Origin: Atopsyche davidsoni
Taxonomy: Eukaryota; Arthropoda; Insecta; Trichoptera; Hydrobiosidae
Length of the DNA: 64,000 nt
Direction: 5' to 3'
Assembly: GCA_022113835.1 (NCBI GenBank)
Contig: JAILWY010000002.1
Span: 8,410,501-8,474,500, forward strand
Shown here: positions 11,901-24,484 of the stretch, piece by piece
Position numbering within the stretch: position 1 is the stretch's first letter
How the letters are laid out: the number at the start of each line of letters is the position of its first letter
The notes under the pieces: generated by a model
What the model saw: the letters and a program-made list of their open reading frames with translations, nothing else
Told to the model about the DNA's origin: nothing
Databases searched by the model: none
Program-made: the position numbers and the translations under genes

Positions 11901-12881
11901 GTTTAATACGAGCGCAAAAATGTGGGAAATCGGGGATGTAATTATCATGAACGTGTGTAGATGGTCAGATTACTGATGGCTTTCATTATTTTTACCAGAA
12001 AGGTAAAAAAATTTAAATCGATATTATAAGCTATGTTACATTGAATTTAATATTGAAATTATATGTTATGTTATTTAAAACCAAGGCAAGCAACTACTGA
12101 ACCACAATGCTGTATATTTCTAGTGCTTCCACGTTACTGACGGTAGATACTCTCAAATGAATCAAGGATTTCAGGCGAGGAGTTTTTGGTGAAAGTATGT
12201 AAAAAAAAATAATTAGCATGTGTCAGAACTGTTTATGATTTATAAGTGACGCGCTATAAAACAACACACGCCACGCAAGCCTCCACCATGCGTAATGTAA
12301 TAAATATTTTTGTATTTTATACGAGGGCTATTATTTTTTATAGTTTTACAGCCTGAAACTGCTTGGGCTGACCCATCAGCCCCTGGGCCTCTCCCAAAGC
12401 GTAGACATCGCATTGAGACCTACCAATTTGTTGTTTTTTTTAAGTTTTAAGTTAAGTTAATGATTCAATTGGAGAATATCTAAAATACCAGGGGTAGACC
12501 AAGACACAAATGAAAGTTTTGCACAGAAAGAGAGCTTCTGACGGTAAAAAGCGTAAGGTATGCAACCTATTGCATAGAAAAAAAAAAAAAAAAAAACAAA
12601 GGTTAAGGAGGCGACAGTATTTTTACTTTGTTTATTAATATCGAAACACCAAATCACCTTTATTGATAAAAAAGCCTAAATTGCCTCGCTCCAACGAAAA
12701 TTGATTGATTCTTTACCTTGTCAAATTATACGTAATATTTTAAATTTTTTTTCAAACCCACTTTACTTCAAACAGCTACGCTAGACGTACCGATTCCCAT
12801 TTCGTACTCAATTTTAATTTCCAGAACTGCAGGATCTGAAGGCAGTTGCCACTCATTCCTCTTCAAAGGGCTGTAGATCAC

Positions 12882-12914
12882 GGTGAGGGGGGAGGGGGGA
12901 GGGGGGGGGGGGGC
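12882..12914 (+). repeat. Poly-G tract
   Basis: Near-continuous G run (GAGGGGGGAGGGGGGA followed by about 14 G). It has quadruplex potential and is prone to sequencing and assembly error. Confidence 0.85.
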
Positions 12915-13502
12915 GCGCTCTCCCCTCGGGTTTATTTCCTGATATTTCATTTCACCATCAATATTTTTATACGTTATCTCTCCCCCGCGGCGAAGCGAAA
13001 GATGAAACACATACCTGTGCCAGATGAGCGATAATTCGTCGAATGCTTTTACGGATTTTTATAAAATTCGTCGCATTAATAATCTACATCGCTTTGACAC
13101 GAGCGCACCACTAAATATCTAATTTAGTTTTCAAATATATTATTTTATATCAAATGTACCCTAAAATGGTATATTTATTTAAATTAAAATATAACCACCA
13201 ATGAGAAATAGAAAGCGACTTATGCATCTAATCATTACCACTTGAATAAGGGAGCAAGGGAGTAAGTCTACACGGCCAAAACAACACGAAGATTAAATAA
13301 TTTTTATTTTCTTGTCTATTCGTTATGAGTTTCAATTAGATTGAGTGAAATTAAACGATGAATTTATTTCCGATGAACTGTTCAGCATGTCTCACGATGC
13401 CGAAGATAACAAATATTGGAGGACCTTTGCACTGTAAACTACAGCACGTCGGATCCGTACAGTGCCCACTTACATTAATACTCTACCCACTGCTAGTGGT
13501 GG

Positions 13503-13550
13503 CTCTCTGAAGCAGAAGCAGTTAAAGAAGCTGCTACACGAGGATGCTAC
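13503..13550. repeat. Fragment of a dispersed repeat (copy a)
   Basis: The stretch CAGAAGCAGTTAAAG-AAGCTGCTACAC recurs at 17330-17365 with few differences (CAGAAGCAGCTAAAT-AAACTGCTACAC). The shared segment is short, so the parent element is not identified. Confidence 0.4.
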
Positions 13551-13909
13551 TATAGACGCAATGTATCGAAGCTGGCAGCTGTGTTCAATTTACATATTGC
13601 AGCATTGTTTGTAAAGCCTGTGAGGTTTATACATTATAAAGTGTGTGATCAAATTGTTTATGAATTATGAAAGACACGGGGAGGTCTTTTATTGGCAGAT
13701 TGTTTATGAATCCCGATACACACACAGTGAGGTCTTTTATATATAAATAAGCTTGTTAAAAGGTTTGTAAACTCTTAAAAACAGCTGAGGTTTTTTAAAA
13801 AAAAAAAAAAAAAATAGAGTGTTGACAGATGTGATACAGTGATGCAGATTATTTTATATTAATATAAAATAATGTCGATTATTATTTAATAAAAATATTA
13901 AAAGTAAGG

Positions 13910-14200
13910 TTCTAGAGCGGGTTTCGTGACTCGATGCTTCAAATATTCACCGAGCCGACACGGCAAAGTCCCGTGGCCCCGATGAGTGTCCATTTTTCAC
14001 GACGAATGTCCTTTTGAGTTGACGCTAAGCTGGCATGTCCGCTACAGAGCGGATGTAGCGCATTTAGATTCGGCCAATCCGGAATGAGAACCGGAAACAT
14101 ACTCGATTTCCGGTCCCGCGAGGCGACAGGCCCTGGCGGGAAATTGCAGCATTATATGCCACCTTCCGGCGACAGCGAAAATAACCGAAATGGAGTTCGG
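13910..14200. other. GC-rich island, candidate conserved non-coding element
   Basis: About 290 bp of mixed, high-complexity, GC-richer sequence between AT-rich flanks, without an ORF of credible length. It may be an enhancer or old exon-free unique sequence; conservation was not tested. Confidence 0.3.
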
Positions 14201-14520
14201 CCTTAATATTTCTTATTCTTACATGATATATAAATATTATATAACAAAAAAATATCCTGATACAATTACGGCAGTAACTTGCAATTTTATTTTCTGATAG
14301 CTCAAGAATATTTTATAGATATTTTAGAGTTACTACTGTAGTTGTATAGGGAAAAATGATTATTTCAAACTACACACATATACATATATAATATATACAG
14401 TGGCGTACCTAATGCTTTTGCCACTTGGGACGATCTATAATTTAACAAAATCAGCAAATAAGGGATGAGTGCGCATTTTCATTAAATTACATACTTGTTA
14501 TAATCTTTGTTTTTGATTTT

Positions 14521-14600
14521 AAAAAACCTATAATTAACACATACACACACACACACATACATATAAGTATATATATATATACATTTATGTGTATATCTAG
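14521..14600. repeat. Compound (CA)n/(TA)n microsatellite
   Basis: A run of ACACACAC units followed by TATATATA, within AT-rich DNA. Confidence 0.85.
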
Positions 14601-15293
14601 TCTCAGGCTCGGTGTTGGCGTATTGCCTTTCCCACTGCAGTACTATTCAATACAAAAGGTGGCCGCAAGCTCGGAGGGAATCTTTATTTTGTTAGAATAC
14701 AATTTGCACTTAAGCGGAAGCGATTTCCGGTCACCGTTAAAACAAGCCTCACTGCAGCGACCAGCACTTCTCTGAGGAACCCGGCTCCGTGTATTTGGAT
14801 AGCGAAAAAAATAATTCAAGTCAATTAAATAATTTTAAAAAATGTAGCAACAATTATAAGATTTTTTAACAATATAGTATAAATTTATCTCCTGATCCTG
14901 CGCGCAGGTTGTAGAGTGGCTTAGAAAATATTTTTATGCACACTATTGTTTTTAAATAAATGTTACACATACATGGTATAGTACAAATATCGTTATAGTA
15001 TCTATACTATTTGTATATTAGGTATTATTGAATAACGCATACGATAAGCTAAGTACAAAAGTTTTTAGAAGGGCTTAAAGCCTTTGCGACAAAACTGACA
15101 ATCGAATAGCGTTTTCTGTTGCCTGAAAACCTTTAAAAAATACAAAATAAAGAAACGGTATCGGTTGATTGCAAGTCGTGTCGCTGCGCGTGTATCCGCC
15201 TTACAATAGCATGCATAGCATGGAAGACGATCGATCGGGTGTTTTTAGCATCGAAGCAACATTCAGTGCAAAGAAACGTAACAAAGATGTTCT

Positions 15294-15494
15294 TTGATTC
15301 TGTTACGGACGCCGCTGTATACAGGAAAACCTGCGGAATTAGCTTTGAATCAACTCAGCGATGAGAAGTTATCTCCGCAGGTTCCACTTGACACATGCGA
15401 TTGTGATGATATTACTCCACAAACAGTGATCCACCTTGTGGGTTCATGCCCCATCTTTGGTCTTCAGAGACACCAACTGGATAGGAGGACCTGA
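15294..15494 (+). pseudogene. LINE (RTE-like) reverse-transcriptase C-terminal fragment
   Basis: A 66-residue open frame reads ELALNQLSDEKLS...TCDCDD-ITPQTVIHLVGSCPIFGLQRHQL. The C-x-C...QT-x-x-H-L...C-P-x-x-x-x-x-R pattern is the zinc-knuckle-like C-terminus seen in many non-LTR retrotransposon polyproteins of the RTE/Jockey type. No upstream reverse transcriptase or endonuclease domain is present and the frame closes soon after, so this is a dead 3' remnant. The family call is moderately secure; the clade is not. Confidence 0.55.
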
Positions 15495-16144
15495 AGTCAG
15501 TGGCGAGACACCCACAGATGATGAAGTCACTGGATGGCTTCTTGAAAGAAGATAAACCAGGGGGTGTAGTTTCAGTCACTCCCATATATAGCACAATTCG
15601 ATCGACTAGTTTGGAAAGTTTCCCCAAATTGTTATGACAAACCTTATACATAACAAGCAAGGTACCAAACCTATATATAAAAAAAAAAATTTAAAAAAAC
15701 ATTCAGCGCATTATTCTTGCGAGTGTAAAATGCTGTTAAATGCTCCTCGGATATTTCCGATGACTCGAATAAATAAACAGCAATCATTACGCGGGGAGAT
15801 TTGCTCAGCCGCTTTATTAAATACACCGACTGACTTCTGGCCCGGCGGAAAAGTGCGCGCCGAGCTGAGGGATCGCGCGTCTCTGTCTGCCGGATAAATC
15901 AAAACCGAGACCCGGACCCGAGAGGGAGACGGCGATAGAATAATCCGTCTGACAGCAGTGAAACGGATGAGATGTGCGAGCCTAATGAAGATATGTTCGT
16001 GCCTTAGAGTGAATCATCGCAGAGACGCCTTCTTCGTGTGAAATTTTTTATCGACATATCAAACTCTAAAAAGTATATAAACAATAAAACAAAACGATTA
16101 ATTGCGTTGATAACGTTGTATCAATTATAATATTTTAATAATAT

Positions 16145-16345
16145 AATTAGGCACATTAGTTCACACATAGAAGATGATTAAAGAAATTCTCAGAAAAATA
16201 TCATCGTGATTTGTGTGGGATTTGAACCCACATCCTCAGGCTTATATGGCCGGTGCACATTGGTTCATATGCAGAGTATGATTGTTAAAAATTCTCGATT
16301 AATAAATGCGGTTCGTTAGTACAATGGTCAGTACACCGGTATTAG
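16145..16345 (-). mobile_element. tRNA-derived SINE remnant, rearranged
   Basis: On the minus strand GGGTTCAAATCCC (16217-16229) matches the Pol III B box/T-loop. It is followed by the tail CACGATGATATTTTTCTGAG... shared with the SINE at 51410-51526. A head-like piece on the + strand, GTTCGTTAGTACAATGG at 16311-16327, resembles an A-box region. The body and head are therefore in opposite orientation, so this copy is broken or composite. Confidence 0.55.
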
Positions 16346-16467
16346 TAAACTATGTAAACCTGTAATAGGTAATAAATACGTATTTTATTGACGTTCAATC
16401 CAAAAATAGACATACATATGTAATATTTTAAATAAAATACGTGAGCGATTTATCTACATGTAAATTT

Positions 16468-16560
16468 TTACTGGTGAAAGATGGGCGAAACCGGTCATCA
16501 ATAAAAATTAACACGTGGAAAAATCACTCAAGTATTTTATTTAAAATATTTTACATTTTT
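16468..16560 (-). mobile_element. MITE family A, end fragment
   Basis: GGGCGAAACCGGTCAT...GTGGAAAAATCACTCAAG-TATTTTATT matches the right end of the elements at 63350-63578. Only the terminal part remains. Confidence 0.6.
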
Positions 16561-17327
16561 TTTTCTTTAAATTTTTGTCGCGACTTGTTTCGCCAACATA
16601 CCAAATTGGTACATTCAAGATGCTTTAATAAAAATATTATAATGAAATTTCAACAAGTAGTTTTTGTGTTATAACGCAAATATATGTCTCAGGAATAAAG
16701 ATGGATCAGGAATACTAAGTTCTCTAAATAAGCGCAATGTTGAATGTTGTATATTTATAGTGTATTTTTACTATTATTTAAGCAATTTGCAAAAACGGAA
16801 AGCAAAATGAGTAGCGCTTACAAAAAATGTCAAAAACATAATTTTACACATTTTGTTGATGTATTGAAAACGTAATAAGCATAAATGTATTTTATCTAAT
16901 AAAAAGTAATATACAGTAAAACCAAAGTAATTAAAAAAAATATCTTTGATTTATTATAGCAAATATCAGTGTCGATCAACATTCCATAGTTAGAGAGAAT
17001 TAGCGAGAAAACGCGCATTGTCATACACAATACTATACACAATGAACTGCAAATTAAATTAGATTAGCAGTAATGAACTTTTTGACGGCCACACATAGCA
17101 TATCTCTGTATTGATCGACTCATTCAGTTCGCACAGATCGAAAGAAAAAACAAGCCAAGACAAATTAATTGATGGAGGGGCGTGGGCGAGGAACAGACTA
17201 CGGACTTGGTATTTCAGTGACGCGAACTCTGTGTCTATTTAGGGCGAGACTGCCGGGACTTATGTGGGATTAAAGAGGCTGTATCTCCGATACGTCACCG
17301 GCAGCCATCCGTATTAGTGCTGCGTCC

Positions 17328-17366
17328 CAGAAGCAGAAGCAGCTAAATAAACTGCTACACCCTTAC
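17328..17366. repeat. Fragment of a dispersed repeat (copy b)
   Basis: Partner of the copy at 13503-13550. The upstream flanks (GC-rich, ...TAGTGCTGCGTCCCAGAAG here) are not clearly alike, so the element boundaries are unknown. Confidence 0.4.
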
Positions 17367-18984
17367 ACTTAAACAAGCGTGCTTTTCCCATACACAAGTT
17401 TTACACATGCACAGTAAAATACTCGGGTAATCATATTTGCTGCCTGTAAAATATTTTGCTTATAACAATCACGGGTTGAAAAATTAATAAAGCTGTTTAA
17501 TTGCAGCAGTTTAAAATCAAATATAGCTGGTTCGGATTCTTATACAAAAGGCACATCACTAATTTGTACATCCGTTCTCTGTGTTTGGCTGTCGAACAGT
17601 TCAATAAATTCTCAGATAGAGCACAAGGTTTTGAGACTATGTGACCTTGATGTTTTTATTTTATTATTAAATGTAAGTTTTGTCATTAAAACACTGAGAC
17701 AGAAAGATAATCTAAAATGCTTATGTTAAATTGTGCCAACTTACTTAAATATATAAAATAGGTCTGCATTTCTGAATTACTTACATTTACAGTGTATACA
17801 ATATTTTACGCAATCGATATACGGTGAAAAAATTACAGAAAATCTATTCACGTTATTTAAAGTGTTTATCAATTACTAAGTTTTTGTTGAAAGTATTTCT
17901 AATTTTCAGTCTCGTCACGAAAAAAAAATATTTTTGAAAGCAGACGGTAATTATTTCTGATTAAATCCATTATTTTGATGAAATTTCCATGGAAATATGT
18001 GTATGGAACGTTTTCTGTTATAATTAATATCTATAGACGAATTTCTATGGAATTAATGATTCATAAACATTCAAAATAATTAGAGACGACAGATGATTTC
18101 ATCTAAGACATTTGATGAAAATTGTGTTTCATATTGATTACATTTATATTTATTCGCTTAAAATATAACCGATTGTTAGTATTTGCTTAAAAAAACGTGA
18201 AAAAGTTGAAATGCACGCGTGTTTGATTATTATTTTATTTGTTTCAATTTTATTTTATAATTATTATTTATTTATACTGGACATGGCTAGAAACAATACA
18301 AAATACTATTTAGAGTAAACTCTATCGTCTTGCAAGGGCTTCATCATTCTCTAGATATGAAACGTAAGAGGTCTTCAATATTTCGTAATCTTCTATCTTC
18401 ATGGCCAAAAGCATACATAGTATTTTAAATGAAACCAGCTTTTCATTAGAGTTTATTTTTTTAACGTGGTGCTAGAAATTATTTAAGTTAGCTAGTAAGC
18501 ATAAAGACATAACTATTTTATATGTATATTGCAAATTAACTATAAGCAAACTAATTGCTTTAAATGAAATTGATGAGCTCAATCATCTATTGTAAAGGAA
18601 AATCTATTGAAATTAACACAATTAGATTAAATACACCAAAAAACCTTTTTAAACATTTAACGATTCATTTACAAAAAAACAGTTAATAACATTCGGCCGG
18701 TTAATCACTCGTAAATACAGACTAGACACATTAATTAGGATTTTGCTCCTTTCCAATATTACAAGTCGAGAAACATCATTCTCTATTACGTGAACTTCAG
18801 AGAAAGGCTGTGAACTGGGATAAAATCACTAAAACGACTTTTAACTGGTGCACAGTAATATTTCTACTATCGCTATATATATTTAAATAAAAACTACGGA
18901 TACAAATCGATTTATACATATTGTCTCTAGGGATATTGGTTTAATTTTCCTATTAAAGCAGAGTAATATTTGTGCTGATTTGTG

Positions 18985-19270
18985 TGTTCTGCCTAATCGC
19001 GGAGTAATCGAATCATCTCGAGTATAATTCTATGCAAACAAGCAGTCTCGAAACGCCACGCAAAGAGGATCCTCGGAGCAAAAATCAAAGAAGCCCGTAA
19101 TGACGTACCTGCAGGAGGAAGGCTCGGAGGGAGACCTGAACGCTGATGAGGAAGCCCGCATGTTTGCCTTCCTCGGGTCCTCTGCAGCATGAGGCAATCC
19201 TGGTGATATGCGGGGAGGCAAAAAATACGGACGAATGCGGAGACACCTACCAAAGGACTCTGTGTGTAAC
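18985..19270. other. GC-rich island, candidate conserved non-coding element
   Basis: About 285 bp of GC-richer, non-repetitive DNA in an AT-rich desert about 1 kb upstream of the cysteine-rich gene. Overlapping chance ORFs exist on the minus strand in two frames, without a recognisable protein. It may be an enhancer. Confidence 0.3.
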
Positions 19271-20152
19271 GTCGGATGAGTCTTAAAGTGATGTTACATA
19301 AAAAAAATCCTGATTTACTAACAGCGCATTCATATATTTTAACTTGTGAATTTATTAAAAAAATATATAATACATTTTATATTACAACACATAAAAACAA
19401 GCAAGTAAAAAAATCTTGTTTATTTGTGCGGCCGCATTCCCAAGTCAATATTTACGTATCAAATTTTTATGTAGAGGAAACCACAGTATTTTTGTAAACC
19501 GCACTTTTATCAGCAAGATAACCTTATTACAGGCAAATTATTTAAAATGTATATTTTAACCGAACTTATAAATAAAAAAAAACGTTTTAAAAAATTTAAT
19601 CAAACAATAAGGCTAGAGATTTGTAATAAATTATAAATATTTTATGTGATATCAGAAAAGTGTTAATAAAATATGAAATAGATCGACTTAAGTAAATTTA
19701 CCGGCGTTCTTTAAAGGATTAACTATAAATAATAACGCATATTGATATGCGGAAATATTTAATTAATTTTTAGTGTGCACGAAAACCTACATAATTTATT
19801 TTTTCGTAATTTTTATCAAAGGTTAGAGCAGTTTTAACTAATGCTAGTCATAATGCTATATTAAAAATCTTTGTTTGTTTTATTTTAATCGAATAATTTG
19901 TTATATTTTATCATTACTTCACCGAAGAAAAACCTTCAAAATAGAGTAAACAATTTAGTTTTAAAGTTCTCTACAAATTGCTTGAACCTGATAAAGAGTT
20001 CAATAGGCGTTTTGTGACGCAACGGAAGTAAAACTGCTCTTTACTGCGAGAAGCCATTTTGGTAACATTCATATCACAACATTAACGTTTCGTAATTGAA
20101 GTGTGATAAACATTGTGATATTAGCATAACGACGAATTTAAGAAGTTTTAGA

Positions 20153-20269
20153 GTAAGTAATTATAAACACACATTACAGTAATTCATAGAAAATCAGTGT
20201 ATAGTTTTTGTTCATCGAGTGTTTTGATTTTATTTTCGGCGAGGTACAAAAGTGGTTTTCGCATTGCAG
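20153..20269 (+). promoter_or_regulatory. Putative 5' UTR intron of the cysteine-rich gene
   Basis: A consensus donor (TTTTAGA|GTAAGTAA, GT at 20153) and an acceptor (TTCGCATTGCAG|ATG, AG at 20268-20269) bound a 117-nt intron that ends exactly at the start codon. A non-coding first exon would lie upstream of 20152. This is inferred from splice signals only. Confidence 0.5.
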
Positions 20270-20911
20270 ATGGCGTATTTAATACCGATTCTGGGTTTCC
20301 TCGTGATCTCAGCATTGGCCGAGGATTGTAGCGAAACGAAAGACTTCAAGTCGTACAGCAGCTGCATCTGGACCACGCAGGCGTCCTGCGGGAACGAGGA
20401 TCTCTACAATCCGAAGTCTCCGTGCTTCCAAAGATGCCCCAAGGGGTCCTACATGTTCAACAAAGCCTGCGTGCAGATGTCTTTCTGTCCACCTTACACG
20501 GACTACGTCAACGGAGTATGCCAGCTGAAGCTCGGCCTGCACTGTCCCAAAGACCACACCTTCGTGAACGGAGTTTGCAAAAAGGATGAAGTACCTGCTG
20601 AACTAAACGAAATCCCTTCGGAAGCATCACCTTTGAAGTACAGGGCGATTGTCGACTGTCCGGATAATACATTTTTGTACAACGACACTTGCATACCCAT
20701 AGATAGCGGAAATTGTAACAGAGGGCCGGTGCAAATCGAAGTTGAAGGAGAGTCCACTGAGTTCTCGTGTCCTGAAGGATCTTACTGGCAAGGAGGGGCT
20801 CTGTGCGTGAGGAAGATGGACTGCCCGAGTGATACTCTGCAGTACAAGTGCTTATGTGTTAAATGCCCCCCAGGTGAAATTTTTAAAGACGGAGAATGCT
20901 ACACAAAGTAA
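20270..20911 (+). CDS. Secreted cysteine-rich repeat protein, function unknown
   Basis: A single coding exon of 213 residues. The ATG at 20270 is chosen because it follows a consensus acceptor and begins a clear signal peptide (MAYLIPILGFLVISALA, residues 1-17). The mature part has 20 cysteines, an even number suited to disulphides. It is built from degenerate units of about 20-25 residues with the pattern C-P-x(4-8)-[FY]-x-N/D-x-x-C: around residues 56-67, 73-84, 92-103, 130-141, 167-179 and 199-210. One N-glycosylation sequon (NDT) lies at 138-140. There is no transmembrane segment. The arrangement recalls extracellular Cys-rich modules (TIL or growth-factor-receptor-like) but the spacing fits none that I recognise. 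G/C is higher than in the flanks and the frame is intact, which supports a real gene. Position and splice context suggest an independent transcription unit. I cannot assign a function. Confidence 0.78.
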   Translation: MAYLIPILGFLVISALAEDCSETKDFKSYSSCIWTTQASCGNEDLYNPKSPCFQRCPKGSYMFNKACVQMSFCPPYTDYVNGVCQLKLGLHCPKDHTFVNGVCKKDEVPAELNEIPSEASPLKYRAIVDCPDNTFLYNDTCIPIDSGNCNRGPVQIEVEGESTEFSCPEGSYWQGGALCVRKMDCPSDTLQYKCLCVKCPPGEIFKDGECYTK

Positions 20912-21141
20912 ACGGATTCATTATATGAAAACATATTATAATGATTGTATTAAAATTTATCCCTGGTTGTTTTATTTGTTTGAATGTGAATACGAATATG
21001 TACAGGCAACTGATTGTGTTATCGCATTTTTTTAAAATTACAGATTATATAACCCACAGGTCTTACACAAAAGTAGTGTATTCTTGGTCTTATTTATAAC
21101 ATTTATATATGTTGTGTAAATATTTTGTCAGATGGCGTTGA

Positions 21142-21147
21142 AATAAA
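21142..21147 (+). terminator. Polyadenylation signal of the cysteine-rich gene
   Basis: AATAAA followed by an A-rich stretch, 231 nt past the stop codon. It is the first good hexamer downstream. Confidence 0.5.
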
Positions 21148-21299
21148 AAAAACAATTTGAAATTAAAGAAACTTATGTTTAAATTAAAATATTTTATTAA
21201 AGTGAAGCTTCGCATAGTGAATTGTAATAAACATTGATTTAAAAAAAGTATCTTTGTGTAAAAAATGTTTATCGGATATGTTAGCCGTAATTTCAAAAT

Positions 21300-23000
21300 G
21301 TAGGTTTAGGCATTCATTTCTCTGAAAGGGGTGGTCCCACATCTGCACTGGGGCTGTCGATGAAAACAGGCCCTGGTTCTCACGCGTAAATAAATCTATT
21401 TATTTATTCACGAATAAATAGACAGCAAGATTCACATTTATTTAAAAAAAAAAGGGAACTCGTATATATTTTAGGTGCGGGATCGAATCACACCTGTATC
21501 GAAAAAAAAATTCAAGGATTTTCACTTCGTTTCGTGTCACACACAATGATATGTTTAATATGTGCTTTAGTTAGGTTAAACCTAATCTAACCTTACCAAA
21601 ACGCGGTTAAATAATATCATTGTATAATTTTAAAAAGAATTTTCTTATCTCAAATACACGTGCTTTTACTATCTTTGGTTATTTTAAAAGTAGTTTTAAA
21701 ACATGTAAAGTATTTTCTCAAATACAATAAATATTACTATCAACGTGAAGTTTGGGGTTGTTTCGCTGCTAAATGTTTACATTAAATTAGGTAGATTTTC
21801 CCAGTAAGCAGCAAGTATTATTGAACTAGCGTTAGTGCTGTGGACTCAGCCACCCGGGGGATTTGAACCCCGACCCTCTGGTTTGGATGGAATCGATAAT
21901 GTTGAAGACATTACGAGGCGCCGCTAATACGAGTGGGCATGTACGTCTGTAAACGTGAAGTCTAATAGAGCTTTGGGCGAAGAATTGTGAACCCCATTAC
22001 ATCCCCCCCAAGCAAACGTAAAACTATATTAAAGGGTTAAACACCGTCTGTATGAAACGGCTAGCGACTACTTCCCATAATGTTGTATTATTTATGTGTA
22101 AATATTTAAATTGCCTTTGGTAAAAATAAATATCTGCCTTTTGACCGCCAGTCGGGAACAGAGAGGCGGCCAAGAACACGTGCTTAAGCCATTTATATAA
22201 TATTTGGTATTTGTAATCCTACGAAACATTACGTAATTTTTTTTTGGTAGACTGTACTGTCTCCAGAGCGACAAAAAAGTGGGTTCACAAGTAATGCGTA
22301 TTGCAAACGAAGTTGCTGTGATAAAGCATGTAGTATAAATGCATAAAGCAAGCAATTTAATCACTGGACAGCGATGAATACGATATATGTATGACATTCA
22401 TTCAACACTACAAAAAATATATATTAATCGAGTAAAGTTTTTTTGCCTGTATTTTTAGGGTAACGGCACTTATATCTCCATTCTTAAGAATTGAATAAAT
22501 AATTAACGCACCTTAAAAGCCGAGCATTATTAATTCAGCAATGGAAATAGAAGCTGTGAAAATAACAGCCCCTTGCTGCTGCACCACCAGGGATAATTAA
22601 AAATTCTCAGAATGGAAGCGCACAGGAAGAAGGGTTAAATTATTTGTTAAAAGGCTATATTTTAATCCTTTTCGCCGAATGCCTTACTGAGTAAAAATGT
22701 AATGCGCTTAATAATTTATTTGTACTTTTATTTACTGAAAAAAATTGTTCAATTTTTTTTTGTATTTTATACGGTATTCTACGAGAGAAACAAAATAAAA
22801 TAATGCTTCATATAATAATCAATTTTTGAGTGTTTTTAATTTTCTTCTGAATGCTGCATCACTCGATATATTTTTTTAAAAGCTCTCACTGCGCTCTTCT
22901 TGCTCAGTGAATAAATCGCAGCATTTCAAACCCATCACAAGATACATCGATTGTACAATATGCGTGTCTTGCAAGTATACTCATTCTGAGGCAGTTTTCA
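21300..23000. other. Intergenic DNA with SINE-like B boxes
   Basis: No gene recognised. Minus-strand B-box-like words occur at about 21480-21500 (GATTCGATCCC) and 21858-21872 (GGGGTTCAAATCC), probably ends of old tRNA-derived SINEs without recognisable A boxes. A block at about 22500-22640 is GC-richer. The 101-residue minus-strand ORF at 22092-22397 resembles no protein I know. Confidence 0.45.
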
Positions 23001-23009
23001 TTGTTTTCT

Positions 23010-23175
23010 TAGGTAGAAAAGTGTAGTGGGTCCTCGGATTCTTCTACACCGCAGTTTTACATTGGAAGGAAAAGTCTGCGTATTGCTGCTGCCCAATAGC
23101 ATTATTATATGATCCTTTCCTTACACACCTCGAAGTATAGAATGGCAGCCATGCACGAGCAATATAATGGGGAGA
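23010..23175 (+). mobile_element. Dispersed repeat family R, copy 1
   Basis: Shares the core TTCTACACCGCAGTTTTA...AAGTCTGCGTATTGCTGC-TGCCCAATAGCATT and a distal block GCCATGCAC...GGGGAGAGCAGGGAG with 40138-40505, and the core with the tandem pair near 36.2 kb. Terminal structure and coding capacity are not visible. It is probably a non-autonomous element or a LINE 3' end. Confidence 0.6.
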
Positions 23176-23799
23176 GCAGGGAGAAGAAAGTATCTACACA
23201 CACAAAACACAGGTACGCAGAGGTGTCCGACGCGATACGGAGTATGAAAGCGGCACTGCGGTAGTCGAGGGCCAAATTTGATTCCGGAAAATTAGCATTT
23301 TGTATCGCACGACAAACAAAAAGTGGAGTCTTTAATCTCACCGTCGCTGGAGCTCTGCCGTTTTTGCTTCAACTAAGAGTTGCCGCTATCTGTCGCCCTA
23401 GCTTAGCTGGCACTCGAGCAGGGCTGGGCAAATCAGCTTCAACAAATACTTTTATAGTACCTCCATGATTATTTTTAAATATTGCATGTAAATACTGAAA
23501 TGTCTACTTTCACGAATTCGCTATAGTTGTAATTCTTACGTTTTTGAGTGTTCACAAGCAGGAATAGGCAGTTAGTCAATACGCTTCAAATCAATCGCAA
23601 TGATCACAAACCTATTTAGATAATAATACATTGTATTGATAATGTACTATAGTTCCACAGTTGCAAAACTAGTTATAACACAAACCACCTGTGCTGTTAA
23701 AAAAATGAGAATTCATTGAATCGATTGTTTGAATATTCAATACTCGCAAATTCAATGTGTTTTGCATGTGTGAGTCGATTACTCGAGCGTAGTAGTTTT

Positions 23800-24000
23800 G
23801 AAGGTTTTAGTAAAGCAGATTTTTGGGATAAGCTGGAGGCAGCCCTGGCGCCGGGAGCGCGCAGCTGATTTCCCGGGAGAGAGATGAGCGAACTGATGAG
23901 TCGGGGAGGCTGCCGAGGTGTCCAGCCCGCCTGGGCACGGGAGAAAAACTCGCTCATCGCCATGGGGGATCGATGCCACACTCCCGATGATTAATACAGG
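23800..24000. other. GC-rich island, candidate conserved non-coding element
   Basis: About 200 bp of markedly GC-rich DNA (GGCGCCGGGAGCGCGCAG, CCGCCTGGGCACGGG) with no credible ORF. Regulatory role inferred from composition. Confidence 0.3.
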
Positions 24001-24484
24001 TATTGTTAATATTTACTACAGGCTGGAGATGAAAATAGCTGGTGACGGATTGTATCTCATGCACTGACCTATTTACGTTCTTTACTTGCCGCCCATTTAT
24101 AAATATTTGGTCTATAAAAAAATATCGTTTTGTTGATACAAAATAGTTATATAATAAATACATGTTTTGAAAATCTGATCAAACTGTAAAGTAATCACCA
24201 TTTTTATATATTTATACTGTATCAAAAGCCATAAAACTGTATCTCAATGTGCTATATGGAGTGAGTTAAGATAGTGATTATTCAACTTGATATAAAGCAC
24301 CTTAATAAACAAACCCCAATTTTCATTGCATAATAGTCAGAGATTTGGAATACAGCCAGGAATGCAGGTGTTTAATGTTGGCACATAGCATCGGCCATAT
24401 ATAAGTATTCATAGAATATATTTACACATTTGGCTATTTTTCAATTGCCGTTATTAAAAAAAAAATAAAAATTCAATCAATGTG

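Noticed and set aside
12768..13034. Pro-rich and Gly-rich ORFs on opposite strands
   Set aside because: Low-complexity shadows of the poly-G run.
22092..22397. 101-residue minus-strand ORF
   Set aside because: No domain, signal peptide or splice support, and composition like the flanks. Probably chance.
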